DNA of 64,000 nt from Bacillus infantis (GCF_020171945.1 NZ_JAIVAP010000015.1:46489-110488), one strand, 5' to 3'; counted from the stretch's first letter, positions 17,568 through 26,951 are shown. Numbers and translations are program-made. The notes: generated by a model from the sequence alone, not told the origin.

Positions 17568-18449
17568 TTAGGCATTCATATTTTTCTCGATTTTATATTC
17601 TTCCTTTTTCTCTTCAAGCCAGTTGTAGTACTCAGTCTGCATCCTTTCGTCAAACAGCGCCTTTTTTGCTGCTTCTTTGCTGTCTTCGTATACAGCCTCT
17701 TTTGCTTCCTTTTTATCTTCTACTTTGATGATATGGTATCCGTAATCGGTTTTGACCGGCCCGCTTATTTCATTTGCTTTCAATGAGAACGCAGCTTCCT
17801 CAAACGCGGCCTCCATCTCTCCCTTTCCGAAATAGCCAAGCTCGCCGCCTGATTCGGCATTGGAAGCATCGGTCGAGTATTCTTTTGCCAGATCAGCAAA
17901 ATTCTCTCCTTTGTCCAGCTTGGATTTGACTTCTTTTGCTGCCGCTTCATCTTCTACAAGGATATGGCTTGCCTTTACCTGCTCCTGCTGGGCAAACTGG
18001 TCTTTATTTTCATCAAAATAAGCTTTAATCTCCTCTTCTTTTAAATCTATCCGCGGCTCAAGAAGCTTTTCTGTTTTCAAGTATTTTTCAATATCCTCTG
18101 CTATGCCGGCTTCTGTAACACCGCTCTGCTCAAGGGCAGCTTTGAAGCCCTCCTCGCCGCCATATGATTCTTTCAGATCTTTCAGCTCATCTTCTTTCTC
18201 CTTGTCGCTTATTGTTATTTTTTCCTTCTTTGCTTCCATTTCAATGATCTTGTCCGTTACAAGCGCATCCAGAGCCTCATTTCCATATTGCTTGACCAGC
18301 AGGCTGTAAAGCTCTTCTTTCTGAATATCTTCGCCGCCCACACTTGCTACGGCCGGCTCCTTCGAAAAAAAGAAGGCAGCAGTACCTGCAGCTGCCAAAA
18401 TAAGCACCAATATCCCTAACCCGATTTTCTTTGTTAAAAACCCCATCAT
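17568..18449 (-). CDS. PrsA-like foldase with parvulin domain, signal-anchored
   Basis: Extracytoplasmic peptidyl-prolyl isomerase helping secreted proteins fold. Residues about 8-28 are a hydrophobic anchor. An N-terminal SurA/PrsA-like helical region follows, then a complete parvulin domain at about 157-250 ([43 protein letters not shown]). There is no lipobox and no cysteine at all, so unlike PrsA it is not a lipoprotein. It ends in a lysine/glutamate-rich coiled tail. Closest in architecture to B. subtilis YacD. Same strand as the adjacent HtrA-like gene, which fits joint quality control at the membrane. Confidence 0.88.
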   Translation of the reverse strand: MMGFLTKKIGLGILVLILAAAGTAAFFFSKEPAVASVGGEDIQKEELYSLLVKQYGNEALDALVTDKIIEMEAKKEKITISDKEKEDELKDLKESYGGEEGFKAALEQSGVTEAGIAEDIEKYLKTEKLLEPRIDLKEEEIKAYFDENKDQFAQQEQVKASHILVEDEAAAKEVKSKLDKGENFADLAKEYSTDASNAESGGELGYFGKGEMEAAFEEAAFSLKANEISGPVKTDYGYHIIKVEDKKEAKEAVYEDSKEAAKKALFDERMQTEYYNWLEEKKEEYKIEKNMNA

Positions 18450-18517
18450 AACTTCCTTTCCAGTCTGTTATTTAAAATGTACGCCGGCATAGGCCGGTGA
18501 GGGATCTATGCTCCCTT

Positions 18518-19747
18518 TTAATCTGTAATTGTTTTAGTCCCCAATTCCATTGTTATATTCATTTTTTCCCCATTTCGGTAAAGTGACAGCTCTGCTTTAT
18601 CACCCGTTTTCAGCTCGGTATACAAATATTTCCTAAAGTCATCCGGACTGCCAACCTCTGTATCATTAATGGAAACAATCACGTCCCCCGTTTTCAGGCC
18701 TGCCTTGGCTGCCGCAGATTCAGGATCTATATTGGCAATGAATGCTCCTTCAGAAACATTCTGCGGCAGGTTTTGCAGATATCCTTGGGGAACTTCCTGA
18801 AGACCGGCAAGACCGACCCCTGCATAAGGGCGCTCTACTTTTCCATTTGCCATGATTTCCTTCACGATTGGCTGAAGATCATTTGAAGGAATGGCGAAAC
18901 CAAGGCCTTCTACCCCGCTTTCGGAGATTTTCAGACTGTTGATGCCGATTACTTCACCTGCAGTATTTATCAGTGCCCCGCCGCTGTTCCCCGGATTGAT
19001 TGCTGCATCAGTCTGGATGACATTCATATCCCAGCTGCCGGCAGAGGTATCAACAGAGATTGAGCGGTTCACCGCACTGACAATTCCCTGTGTGACTGTT
19101 CTTGAAAGGTCGAGTCCGAGCGGGTTTCCTATCGCGAGCACCTGATCACCAGGCCTCAGCTTGGAAGAATCGCCAAAGCCCAGCAGGTTATCGGCATACT
19201 TATCATCCATCCTTAACACAGCCAAATCTGTCAGTGCATCTGCCCCAACCAGCTCAGCCGTTGTTTTCTGGCCGTCATGAAGGGAAATATCAATCTTGCT
19301 GGCCCCCTCGACAACATGGTTATTTGTCAGGATATAGGCGCTTCCATTCTCTTTTTTAAATATTACACCTGAGCCTGAACCGCTTTCTACCGTCTGACTG
19401 GTGTTTGAAAATTGATTGGTCCGATTCTCCGACTTTACGATTCCGACAATCGCTTTTGATGCACCTTCGACTATATCAGCAAGAGAGCCGTCTGTATGAG
19501 CACTTGTCTGCTCAGGAATGATGCCCGTATTGTTGGCATTAGCCGAGCTGGATGCCTGTCCTCCTGTAACGTCCTGGCTTGCGGCTGCCTGAGGGAATTG
19601 ATCCCTAATATAATCAGTATAAGGAGCCGCATATAATGTCAGAGCGGAGCCGACCACCCCGGCAGCAACAACTGATAATATCCCCTTGCCCTTCCTTTGC
19701 TTTGGTTTAGTTTCTTCATGGTTATATTTATTGCTGGAATCCATCAT
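18518..19747 (-). CDS. HtrA/DegP-like membrane-anchored serine protease
   Basis: Trypsin-like protease or chaperone acting outside the membrane on misfolded proteins. A basic cytoplasmic N-terminus is followed by one membrane segment (about 23-42) and a low-complexity linker. The protease domain has the full triad H144 (TNNHVV), D174 (LTDLAVL) and S255 (GNSGGAL). A PDZ domain covers about 305-400. The start has AGGAGG upstream. B. subtilis has HtrA, HtrB and HtrC; I cannot say which of these it matches, and no CssR box was recognised upstream. Confidence 0.92.
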   Translation of the reverse strand: MMDSSNKYNHEETKPKQRKGKGILSVVAAGVVGSALTLYAAPYTDYIRDQFPQAAASQDVTGGQASSSANANNTGIIPEQTSAHTDGSLADIVEGASKAIVGIVKSENRTNQFSNTSQTVESGSGSGVIFKKENGSAYILTNNHVVEGASKIDISLHDGQKTTAELVGADALTDLAVLRMDDKYADNLLGFGDSSKLRPGDQVLAIGNPLGLDLSRTVTQGIVSAVNRSISVDTSAGSWDMNVIQTDAAINPGNSGGALINTAGEVIGINSLKISESGVEGLGFAIPSNDLQPIVKEIMANGKVERPYAGVGLAGLQEVPQGYLQNLPQNVSEGAFIANIDPESAAAKAGLKTGDVIVSINDTEVGSPDDFRKYLYTELKTGDKAELSLYRNGEKMNITMELGTKTITD

Positions 19748-19867
19748 TCTGAATCCTCCTAATATGTTGATTAAGCTTTTGCTTATTTTTTATATTACCG
19801 GGCAAATATGACCAAACTGTTACCAAATTGGGAAGGGATACAGAAGAATATGGGAAGAATTCAGGCA

Positions 19868-19907
19868 CAAAAAAAGACCGCAGAATTTCTGCAGCCCATT
19901 CTTTTTA
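19868..19907 (-). terminator. Terminator of yutF
   Basis: Interrupted stem (AAAGA outer, GCAGAA/TTCTGC inner) followed by TCTTTTTTT on the minus strand, right after yutF. Confidence 0.65.
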
Positions 19908-19915
19908 AGTCTATA

Positions 19916-20680
19916 TTAAAGCTTCCATTGGTCGAGCGAATCCATGACATATGTCGGCTTCTCTTTATAACCTTCGAGCAGTTCCTTTGTAGTAACGCCT
20001 GTATGGACAAGAAGGGTATCCATCCCTGCATTCATGCCTGCCAGGATGTCGGTATCATAGTTGTCGCCAACCATCAATGTCTCTTCTTTGCTGGTGCCTA
20101 TTACCTTTAATGCCTGCTCCATGATGATTGATTCCGGCTTGCCGATGAACAGCGGTTCGGTTTGAGTCGAAACGGTGATTACAGAGGTGATGGATCCGTT
20201 GCCCGGAAGGAAGCCTCTTTCTGTTGGGAGTGCGATATCGCCATTGGTGGAGATGAATTTTGCTCCCCTGCGCACTGCCAGGCATCCGATGGCAAGCTTC
20301 TCATAGTTGATTGAACGGTCGATCCCCACAACCACATAATCGGCATCTTCATCTGCAAATGAAAGGCCTTCATCTTCAATCGCGGTGCGGATCCCTTCTT
20401 CTCCGATGACATACACAGAGGCACCCTTCTTTTCTTCTGCAATGTAGCTTGCTGTTGCCATGCTTGTCGTAAAGACCTGCTCTTCTTCAGCAGGGATGTC
20501 AAAATCCCTCAGCTTCGCAGCAACCTGCTGGGGAGTGCGGGAAGAGTTATTGGTCACGAACAGATAAGGAATGCTTCTTTCTTTAAGCTTCTTGACGAAA
20601 TCAGCGGCTTCCTGGATCAGTTCAGTTCCGCGGTACATAGTCCCATCCAAATCAATTAAATAGCCTTTATAATCCTTCAA
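19916..20680 (-). CDS. yutF: HAD-superfamily phosphatase YutF (NagD-like)
   Basis: Phosphatase with a NagD-type cap, 254 residues. HAD motif I is DLDGTMYRG (about 10-18), motif II FVTNNSSRTP (about 41-50), the Lys motif IGKPES near 183, and motif IV GDNYDTDILAG near 205. The substrate is unknown; relatives act on nucleotide or sugar phosphates. I chose TTG at 20680, nine bases after GGAG; the upstream TTG at 20689 touches the site. This gives a start matching B. subtilis YutF. Confidence 0.92.
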   Translation of the reverse strand: MKDYKGYLIDLDGTMYRGTELIQEAADFVKKLKERSIPYLFVTNNSSRTPQQVAAKLRDFDIPAEEEQVFTTSMATASYIAEEKKGASVYVIGEEGIRTAIEDEGLSFADEDADYVVVGIDRSINYEKLAIGCLAVRRGAKFISTNGDIALPTERGFLPGNGSITSVITVSTQTEPLFIGKPESIIMEQALKVIGTSKEETLMVGDNYDTDILAGMNAGMDTLLVHTGVTTKELLEGYKEKPTYVMDSLDQWKL

Positions 20681-20750
20681 AATATCCAACTCCTGCCTGT
20701 AATTGCCTCATTCATAATTTGTTTTGCCCCTGTTTAAAAATAAAAATGCA

Positions 20751-20780
20751 AAAAAAGCCCTCTTCCAAGAGCCTTTTTTG
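20751..20780. terminator. Terminator of yutE
   Basis: Stem AAAAAAGCCCTCTT with AAGAGCCTTTTTT (one mismatch) around CCA, with T-runs on both strands. Confidence 0.8.
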
Positions 20781-20876
20781 ACTAGCATATTATTCTGCCA
20801 AGGCCAAATCCATAAGGTCCTGACTTCAAGTATATAGGAAAAGCTTTTTCCCTCCAAAGGATTCAGCTTCCTCCGG

Positions 20877-21314
20877 TCAGTTCTTGAAAGCCGATACCGG
20901 TCCAAGCTCATTAAGGATATAGGACCTTACAGCAGGGGCAAATTTTTTAATATCCTCCAGATTATCAGCAAAAGCCTTCTGCAGCTCCGCATGATCGATG
21001 CTTGTATAGTTTTGGACAAGCTCCTTGCGGTATTGGATGATCGCTTTATAGCTGCCTGCCATCTCGCTTGAGATTACTTTTTCATCTTCAAGGATATCCA
21101 CGATATCTTCATAGCTGCCCGGATCCCTCATGATAAAGCCGTCTATCATGCTATTGCCGACATCAAGGATCGCTTCAATCAAAAGATGGGATACACGCTC
21201 CAGTGCTGCCTGTTCAATCTCGCTGTCCCAATTGTCCTTTCCCTCGAAAAGGGCAGTTTGCTTTTCAAAAAATACGAGTATCTCTTCAATCTTTTCCCTG
21301 TCCACAAAATACAT
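20877..21314 (-). CDS. yutE: YutE, DUF86/HepT-like protein
   Basis: All-helical protein of 145 residues, with a HepT-like (HEPN) fold. Active HepT toxins carry R-x4-6-H-x-Y; here the matching segment is RKELVQNY near residue 96, with Gln in place of His, so RNase activity is doubtful. There is no adjacent MntA-type nucleotidyltransferase antitoxin. It is therefore best read as the conserved housekeeping relative YutE. Start ATG at 21314 has AAAGGATG upstream. Confidence 0.85.
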   Translation of the reverse strand: MYFVDREKIEEILVFFEKQTALFEGKDNWDSEIEQAALERVSHLLIEAILDVGNSMIDGFIMRDPGSYEDIVDILEDEKVISSEMAGSYKAIIQYRKELVQNYTSIDHAELQKAFADNLEDIKKFAPAVRSYILNELGPVSAFKN

Positions 21315-21339
21315 AAAGGTTCATCCTTTCAATTGGCCC

Positions 21340-22644
21340 CTATGATGACAACAGGCCTTTCTGAAGCAGATCAGGCCGGGCATAAAAATACCCCTGCGCC
21401 AGGTCCACTTTATTGCGGAAAAGGACAATTGCCTCTTCTTCGCTTTCAATACCTTCTGCCACCACCAGGGAGCCGGTTTCTTTTGCCACCAGGAGCAGCC
21501 CTTTAAGCATGGATTCCTTCACCGTATTTTTGTCGATATTCTGAATGACGGAACGGTCGATCTTGATGATGTCCGGCATGATTTCCGTAATGGAGTTCAG
21601 GCTGGCATATCCTGCTCCTGTATCATCGATGGCAATCCGGAATCCCAAAGTCCTGAGTACCTTTATATTGTAAATAAAATACTCCATTCCTTCAATTGAA
21701 TCCCTTTCAGTCACCTCGATTGTCATCTGGCGCGGACTGATTGCTTTATGCCTGGCAAGCAGCTTTTTGATATCCCTGACAAAAAGCTGATTGCCCAGGG
21801 TGATCGGGGTGAAGTTTATGAAAATATCCTGCTGGCAGCCTGTCGTCTCAATCTGTTCAATTATTTTTTCCATCACGATCATTTCAAGGTCATAAAGCAT
21901 GCCTGTCTGCCTTGCGACTGAAAAGAGCTGAAGCGGATTTTCAAGCGGGGTCCCCTCCGGACCGCGAGTCAGCATCTCCCATGCCTTTACTTCCTTTGTA
22001 GCTACATCAAGGATAGGCTGGGCGAGAAGGCGGATCTCTTTCTTGGCGACGATTTTGCTCATGCTGTACAGCATTTCATTGAAATCGGACTGCACCCTTT
22101 TTTCCGCCATGGCTAGTGCCTGCTGATGGGCCTTCAGTACAGCCTCTTCTATAGAATAATGCTTTTTCTCAATAAACATGTATCCGGTTTCAATCTGGGG
22201 ATTGACTGCCGGATGGCTCAGCAGGAGATTCCGTTCTGATTCCCTGAGGATTTTTTTCATGATCCCCTCAATCTCCGAAATGCAATAGCGCTCATGCCCT
22301 ACTTCAATGAAAAGAGTAAGTCCGTCGCTGTAATGGTCATGAAGGAGAATGACCTCCTCTTCCTTCAATTCGTCCTGGATTGTATGGCAGAACTCCCTTT
22401 TGATGCTTGATATGTAAGCAAAATAGCCGGTTTGTCCAAGCTGGTCGGAAATCTCTCTCAGATTCTTGATTGTAAAGACCGCGACAGCTACCTCAGATCC
22501 TTTACGGAATGCCCGTTTAACCCCCTGGATGATCGGGTCCCTAAGGATAAACTGGGGAGGATAATAACGGATGCTGGATAGCGGGAATACAATTTTTCCC
22601 CAGTTGAAGAAATTGCGGAGCTTTTGTCTGCTTTTATGGACCAT
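21340..22644 (-). CDS. EAL-domain protein, probable c-di-GMP phosphodiesterase
   Basis: 434 residues. The C-terminal EAL domain (about 200-430) keeps its key residues: WEMLTRGP (E of the signature, written EML), IFINFTP, IEVTERD, IDDTGAGYAS, IKIDRSV, VVAEGIES and QGYFYARP. It may therefore hydrolyse cyclic di-GMP. The N-terminal part (about 45-190) looks like a degenerate GGDEF domain (HDHYSDGLTLFIE in place of the signature). No membrane segment. ATG at 22644 has GAGAGG ten bases upstream; the ATG at 22653 touches it. Acts in the cytosol; output unknown. Confidence 0.88.
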   Translation of the reverse strand: MVHKSRQKLRNFFNWGKIVFPLSSIRYYPPQFILRDPIIQGVKRAFRKGSEVAVAVFTIKNLREISDQLGQTGYFAYISSIKREFCHTIQDELKEEEVILLHDHYSDGLTLFIEVGHERYCISEIEGIMKKILRESERNLLLSHPAVNPQIETGYMFIEKKHYSIEEAVLKAHQQALAMAEKRVQSDFNEMLYSMSKIVAKKEIRLLAQPILDVATKEVKAWEMLTRGPEGTPLENPLQLFSVARQTGMLYDLEMIVMEKIIEQIETTGCQQDIFINFTPITLGNQLFVRDIKKLLARHKAISPRQMTIEVTERDSIEGMEYFIYNIKVLRTLGFRIAIDDTGAGYASLNSITEIMPDIIKIDRSVIQNIDKNTVKESMLKGLLLVAKETGSLVVAEGIESEEEAIVLFRNKVDLAQGYFYARPDLLQKGLLSS

Positions 22645-22811
22645 TTGTCTCATTCCTCTCAGGAGTCGGCATTTTTCATGAATCTATTGTACCATAATTT
22701 CTCAGAATTCGTTTTTTCATTTCGGCAAAATAGAATAAAATCACAGTACTTCAAGGGGGGAGCTTCTGATAAGATAAGGTTAATAAGAAAGCTTAAGGAG
22801 GAATCGGCAGG

Positions 22812-23078
22812 ATGTCCGAAAGATTTTTTTTATATGATGATTTAGAAGAAACGAAAACGAGATTCGTCAGTTTTATGGGGGAAAATCAGCGTTTTGATTT
22901 GGCGATTATCCAGTCGTCCCGCTATTATGGAAAGCAGCTTGTTCTTGATATTCAGGGCAGCCGCTTTGCCATCATAGGACCTGATGACCTGAAAGAAGAA
23001 GGATATCTTGAATATGCCTTCAAGCTGTCTGAAGAAGATGCGGAAGAACTGCGCTCCTTCTTATATGAAATGGTTTAA
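22812..23078 (+). CDS. SAV0927 family (DUF3055) protein
   Basis: Conserved 88-residue acidic protein of Firmicutes, uncharacterised. The start ERFFLYDDLEETKTRFV and the central DLAIIQSSRYYGKQLVLDIQ fit the family. ATG at 22812 has a full AAGGAGG site ten bases upstream. It lies among yut genes on the plus strand, divergent from the EAL gene. Confidence 0.8.
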   Translation: MSERFFLYDDLEETKTRFVSFMGENQRFDLAIIQSSRYYGKQLVLDIQGSRFAIIGPDDLKEEGYLEYAFKLSEEDAEELRSFLYEMV

Positions 23079-23147
23079 TGCCCTTAAATGCCAGCTTGCC
23101 ACTTATATCTTGTAAAGGAATGCAGATACTAGGCAAGAGGTGATAGA

Positions 23148-23438
23148 ATGAGCGATGATAAAGAAAAAGAAACTTATACTGACTTTTCGAATGTGGAGAC
23201 ACAGCGCAATTTCCTTGTGCCTGAGACGCTTCCGGAAGGTCCTTATGGCTCCCCGAGAGGGAAGGATAAGCCTGTTGAGAATAAAAGCACTCCATGGCGC
23301 GAGGGCCAGCGCTATTACAGCGCCTTTAATTATGAGTTCAAATCCTTCCATCAAAACCTCCCCAGGCAGATGGAGGGTGCCCATCCGACCCATGATGATC
23401 CAGATAAGAATGAAGAGCCGCCATATACGTCAAAATAA
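23148..23438 (+). CDS. Conserved hypothetical protein
   Basis: A 96-residue hydrophilic protein rich in Asp, Glu, Lys, Pro and Tyr, probably largely unstructured. It has a distinctive segment DFSNVETQRNFLVPE (about 12-26) and a C-terminal PTHDDPDKNEEPP. There is no membrane or signal segment. AGAGGTGAT precedes the ATG. It converges on yutD across a terminator hairpin. I do not recognise a function; small soluble proteins of this kind are common in Bacilli. Confidence 0.72.
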   Translation: MSDDKEKETYTDFSNVETQRNFLVPETLPEGPYGSPRGKDKPVENKSTPWREGQRYYSAFNYEFKSFHQNLPRQMEGAHPTHDDPDKNEEPPYTSK

Positions 23439-23445
23439 GGCAAAA

Positions 23446-23468
23446 CAAGAGCCGTTCAGCGGCTCTTG
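23446..23468. terminator. Terminator hairpin between convergent genes
   Basis: A perfect 9-bp stem CAAGAGCCG/CGGCTCTTG with a 5-base loop between the plus-strand small gene and the yutD stop. Confidence 0.75.
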
Positions 23469-23744
23469 TCAGGCTTTTATCTTTTTAACAACAAAGTATG
23501 GGCACCCAAAATTGCAATATTCATAAAGATATTCAGTCAGCGTGCTTATCTTCGTATCAAAAGTGGCTTTCTGGTTCTGGTCGTCAAAAAAGCCCCTGAG
23601 CCTCAGCTGCCCATAGCCCCAGTCCCCCACAATATAATCATACTTTGTAAGGATCTCGCTGTACCTTCCGCGGAAGGCCTCTTCATTAAAACCATCTGTC
23701 CTCTCTTCAATCAGCTCATAACAGATATTATTTATGCAAACCAT
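23469..23744 (-). CDS. yutD: YutD family (DUF1027) protein
   Basis: A 91-residue family member, with the very conserved block YDYIVGDWGYGQLRLRGFFDD at about residues 33-53 and CNFGCPYFV near the end. The function of the family is unknown. ATG at 23744 has GAGAGGTGAT upstream; the GTG at 23753 lies within the site. The two close cysteines C-x3-C may matter but are unstudied. Confidence 0.9.
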   Translation of the reverse strand: MVCINNICYELIEERTDGFNEEAFRGRYSEILTKYDYIVGDWGYGQLRLRGFFDDQNQKATFDTKISTLTEYLYEYCNFGCPYFVVKKIKA

Positions 23745-23855
23745 GTATATCACCTCTCATGTCTTCCTGCTACTTAAATTATAACTGATTCCCCATCAAT
23801 TACTAAGAAAAAAAAGTATACACATGGTCATGATAGTAATAAGGGGGTGTTTTAA

Positions 23856-24554
23856 TTGAAGAAGTCCATCATAATTGCAGGTCTTTGCAGCCTTTCAGCT
23901 CTTGCTGCCTGCCAGAATTTTTCCTCCAAGGATGAAATGTATGAGGAAAGCGGCAATACGATCAACGTGAATGATCAGCGGCCTGAATTGTATAACCAGA
24001 ATTACAGGCGCGGCAATAATATGAGCGAAAGCTTTGGCTATGTCCGCCACCAAAGAAGTCCGATACCGGGAGACAACTCTTCCAATGACCATTACGCTGC
24101 CATCAACAGGGAGCAGGTTGCCGATATCATTGCCAAATATTGCACAGATGTCCCTAATGTTGATGATGTATCAGCTCTTGTAACGGATGAAGAAGTCCTG
24201 CTCGTATATGATACAGATTCAAAGGACCGTGCTGAAACAGCAGACCAGGTGAAAAAAATGGCCATGTCCGTCATACCGCGCTGGTACCATGTATACGTTT
24301 CTGACAATACCAACTTACGCAAAAATGTGGAAAACTATGCGACCATGGATGCAGACAGCCGCAACATGGAATATGCCATCAATGAAACGATCAAAGAAAT
24401 GCTCCAGTCCCCGCAGGGCAGAAAAATGTCCTCTGGCGAAAATGAAAATGGTGAAGCCCAGGGTGAAATGAATGACGATACTGATCATGACGATATTAGC
24501 GAAGCTTTGGACAAAAAGAAAGCAAAAAAGGGCAGCAGCCCTCAAATGAAATAA
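23856..24554 (+). CDS. yutC: YhcN/YlaJ-family sporulation lipoprotein (YutC)
   Basis: Exported lipoprotein: signal peptide at residues 1-18 and lipobox LAAC with C19. The family is found in spores, and members affect germination in some species. The central domain (about 85-175, REQVADIIAKYC...VPRWYHVYVSDN-like) is the conserved part. The tail is acidic then lysine-rich. The start is TTG behind AAGGGGGTG. It is followed directly by the long-hairpin repeat at 24566. Confidence 0.85.
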   Translation: MKKSIIIAGLCSLSALAACQNFSSKDEMYEESGNTINVNDQRPELYNQNYRRGNNMSESFGYVRHQRSPIPGDNSSNDHYAAINREQVADIIAKYCTDVPNVDDVSALVTDEEVLLVYDTDSKDRAETADQVKKMAMSVIPRWYHVYVSDNTNLRKNVENYATMDADSRNMEYAINETIKEMLQSPQGRKMSSGENENGEAQGEMNDDTDHDDISEALDKKKAKKGSSPQMK

Positions 24555-24565
24555 TGGTATGACTC

Positions 24566-24690
24566 AGAAAAGCGCAAGCGCCTTGGTCACCCCCGACAAG
24601 CACAAGACAATCCTCCCGAAAAGGCGTTCTTTGCCTTTTTGGGAGGTTTGGCTTGTGACCTCGAGGGGGTAGGCGCTGGAGCTGGACAGT
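24566..24690. repeat. Long nested-hairpin intergenic element
   Basis: About 125 bases that fold on themselves almost end to end. Paired blocks are GCGCCT (24578-24583) with AGGCGC (24671-24676), CCCCC with GGGGG, CACAAG (24601-24606) with CTTGTG (24652-24657), and a 14-bp inner stem at 24612-24625 with 24633-24646. The outer bases AGAAAAGCGCAAGCGCC and GGCGCTGGAGCTGGACA recall a repeat scattered through Bacillus genomes, from memory. It is one copy here, without a gene. Confidence 0.8.
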
Positions 24691-24727
24691 AATCAAAGTA
24701 GAAAAAATAAACTTTCTTATTTTTGAA

Positions 24728-24760
24728 AAAAAGAGTTCAGCAGGAGCTGAACTCTTTTTA
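24728..24760 (-). terminator. Terminator of lipA
   Basis: A perfect 14-bp stem AAAAAGAGTTCAGC/GCTGAACTCTTTTT with loop AGGA. It could also stop plus-strand reading from yutC. Confidence 0.92.
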
Positions 24761-24784
24761 GTATGCTCTAATTATTTTCCCGCT

Positions 24785-25705
24785 TTAAGCTTGCTGGACG
24801 CTTTGCTCCTCGCCCATTAGCTGCTTCTGCTTTGCTGCAGCATTGACCTGCTCATCGGCATGGTAGGAAGAGCGTACAAGAGGGCCAGCCTCACAATGGC
24901 TGAAGCCTTTGCTCATGGCGATTTCCTTCAGCTCCTGGAATTCATCCGGGTGGTAGTACTTCTGGACTTTTATGTGCTTCTTGGTAGGCTGCAGATACTG
25001 GCCGATTGTCATGATATCTACATCATGGGCACGAAGGTCATCCATGGTTGCGATGATTTCTTCTTTTGTTTCGCCAAGGCCGATCATCAGACTGGACTTT
25101 GTCGGAATATCCGGCTGCATTTCTTTGGCGCGCTTCAGGAATTCCAATGAGCGCTTATATGTAGCACGTGCACGGACTCTTGGAGTCAGCCTTTCAACTG
25201 TTTCAATATTATGGTTCAGGATATCCGGGCGGGCATCCATCAGCATTTTAAGGTTTTCATAAACACCGCCCATATCTGATGGCAGCACCTCGATGCTTGT
25301 GAACGGGCTCTTGCGTCGGATTGCCCTTACAGTTTCAGCGAATACAGCTGCCCCTCCATCCTTCAGGTCATCCCTTGCTACGGCTGTAACAACTGCATGC
25401 TTAAGGTTCATCAAGGCAACAGAGTCTGCCACTCTTTCTGGCTCCTGTAAGTCCAGCTCATTTGGAAGGCCTGTTTTAACCGCACAAAAACGGCATGCAC
25501 GTGTGCATACGCCACCCAGGATCATGAATGTTGCCGTTCTTCTGACTGCCCAGCATTCATGGATATTCGGACATTTCGCTTCTTCACAGACGGTATGAAG
25601 GTTTTTTTCCCTCATCATTTTTTTGAGGCCATTGTAATTTTCATTTGTATTTAATTTTATTTTCAGCCATTCAGGCTTACGGATATGTTCTTCTTTTTGG
25701 CTCAC
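24785..25705 (-). CDS. lipA: Lipoyl synthase
   Basis: Radical SAM enzyme inserting two sulfurs into protein-bound octanoate, making the lipoyl cofactor of GcvH and the 2-oxoacid dehydrogenases. Both clusters are ligated as expected: auxiliary cluster C40, C45 and C51 ([12 protein letters not shown]), and radical SAM cluster C67, C71 and C74 (CTRACRFC). The C-terminal RSSYHA motif is present. I placed the start at GTG 25705, with GGAG eight bases upstream; this gives the family N-terminus, whereas ATG at 25723 adds six residues. Length is 306 residues. Confidence 0.96.
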   Translation of the reverse strand: MSQKEEHIRKPEWLKIKLNTNENYNGLKKMMREKNLHTVCEEAKCPNIHECWAVRRTATFMILGGVCTRACRFCAVKTGLPNELDLQEPERVADSVALMNLKHAVVTAVARDDLKDGGAAVFAETVRAIRRKSPFTSIEVLPSDMGGVYENLKMLMDARPDILNHNIETVERLTPRVRARATYKRSLEFLKRAKEMQPDIPTKSSLMIGLGETKEEIIATMDDLRAHDVDIMTIGQYLQPTKKHIKVQKYYHPDEFQELKEIAMSKGFSHCEAGPLVRSSYHADEQVNAAAKQKQLMGEEQSVQQA

Positions 25706-25893
25706 TATTCCCACTCCATCCATTCAATCTTGTCCCCAGAAAACCGGACTGATTTAGACTTCATGATGTCACTTTAACATAATGAAGAAGGCAGAACAAG
25801 CCATTCCTCTCATCATTACCATTAATTGATATAGATGAAATGCCGCTATCTTTCACAAACTAAACTGCAAACAAGACCGAAAGGAAGGTTTCC

Positions 25894-26886
25894 ATGCGCA
25901 TACTTTTGACCCTTCTGCTGCTGTTCTCCCTTTATCCGGCCAGGACAGATGCGGCTGAAAGCCCGGATCTGGCGGAGATTTACAGCAAAAGAATGCAATT
26001 ATACAGAAATACAGAGGCCATCACCAATGTACCGTGGTATTATTTGGCGGCTGTCGACCAGTATGAGCGCAGCATCCGCAAGGCGCGCCGGGACCTCCCG
26101 AAAGCAGAGGGACTGACAGGCATTTATTTTAAGCCGGAAGAGTGGGCGGGCCTCTTAAACCCCAATCTGGAGGATGATAATCCTGCTTCCATCCAATTTT
26201 TCGAAGGCATTGGAGTCGATGGGAATGGTGATGGCAAGGCTTCATTAAAGGATGACCAGGATGTCATTTATGCTTTTGCCCACTTCCTTCTTTCCTATGG
26301 AGTTGACCATGACAATATAAAAATCGGGTTATGGGATTATTATAAACGGGATAAAACCGTCGGGATCATCATCGGGCATGCTGAGATCTATAAACACTTC
26401 GGCCGGCTGGACCTGGACGGTCATGCATTTCCCGTTCCGTTCAGAAGCAATCACAGCTACAAAAATACCTGGGGCGATGCAAGGGGCTGGGGAGGCAGAA
26501 GGATTCATGAAGGTACAGATATTTTTGCCGACTACGGCGTCCCTGTAAGGGCCACCAGCTACGGCATTATAGAAATGAAAGGCTGGAACAAATATGGCGG
26601 CTGGAGAATAGGCATTCGAGATATCAATAATAACTATCATTATTTTGCGCATTTGAGCGGCTTTGCCAAGGATCTGAAAGCAGGGCAGATTGTTGAACCA
26701 GGCATGCTGATAGGCGGCGTAGGCAGCTCCGGCTATGGCCCTCCGGGAACATCAGGGAAATTCCCGCCGCATCTTCATTACGGGATGTACAAAGACAACG
26801 GGTATACGGAATGGTCCTATGATCCTTATCCGCATCTAAGGCTGTGGGAGAGGCAGGATAAGATCCAATCCCGGAAAAAGAAATAA
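25894..26886 (+). CDS. lytH: M23/LytM endopeptidase, LytH (YunA) type
   Basis: Secreted zinc peptidase. In B. subtilis LytH trims L-alanine side chains of spore cortex peptidoglycan. Signal peptide covers residues 1-20. A helical N-terminal region with an EF-hand-like DGNGDGKASLKDD loop (about 109-121) is followed by the M23 domain. Its zinc and catalytic residues are complete: H205 and D209 (HEGTDI), H253, H293 and H295 (PHLHYG). Synteny lipA-lytH-yunB is that of B. subtilis. Length is 330 residues, and the ATG has AAAGGAAGG upstream. Sporulation role by homology. Confidence 0.9.
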   Translation: MRILLTLLLLFSLYPARTDAAESPDLAEIYSKRMQLYRNTEAITNVPWYYLAAVDQYERSIRKARRDLPKAEGLTGIYFKPEEWAGLLNPNLEDDNPASIQFFEGIGVDGNGDGKASLKDDQDVIYAFAHFLLSYGVDHDNIKIGLWDYYKRDKTVGIIIGHAEIYKHFGRLDLDGHAFPVPFRSNHSYKNTWGDARGWGGRRIHEGTDIFADYGVPVRATSYGIIEMKGWNKYGGWRIGIRDINNNYHYFAHLSGFAKDLKAGQIVEPGMLIGGVGSSGYGPPGTSGKFPPHLHYGMYKDNGYTEWSYDPYPHLRLWERQDKIQSRKKK

Positions 26887-26917
26887 AAGCCTGTAAGCAT
26901 CTTGCTGGTTAATAAAT

Positions 26918-26950
26918 AAGGCTGCCGAAGCAGATTCGGCAGCCTTTGCT
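26918..26950. terminator. Terminator of lytH and of the NSS operon
   Basis: A perfect 12-bp stem AAGGCTGCCGAA/TTCGGCAGCCTT around GCAGA, between convergent lytH and the small NSS subunit gene. Confidence 0.88.
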
Positions 26951-26951
26951 A

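Noticed and set aside
20877..21314. HepT/MntA toxin-antitoxin system
   Set aside because: The catalytic His is replaced by Gln and no nucleotidyltransferase gene adjoins.
24496..24696. 66-residue minus-strand ORF
   Set aside because: It consists of the nested-hairpin element and has no ribosome site.
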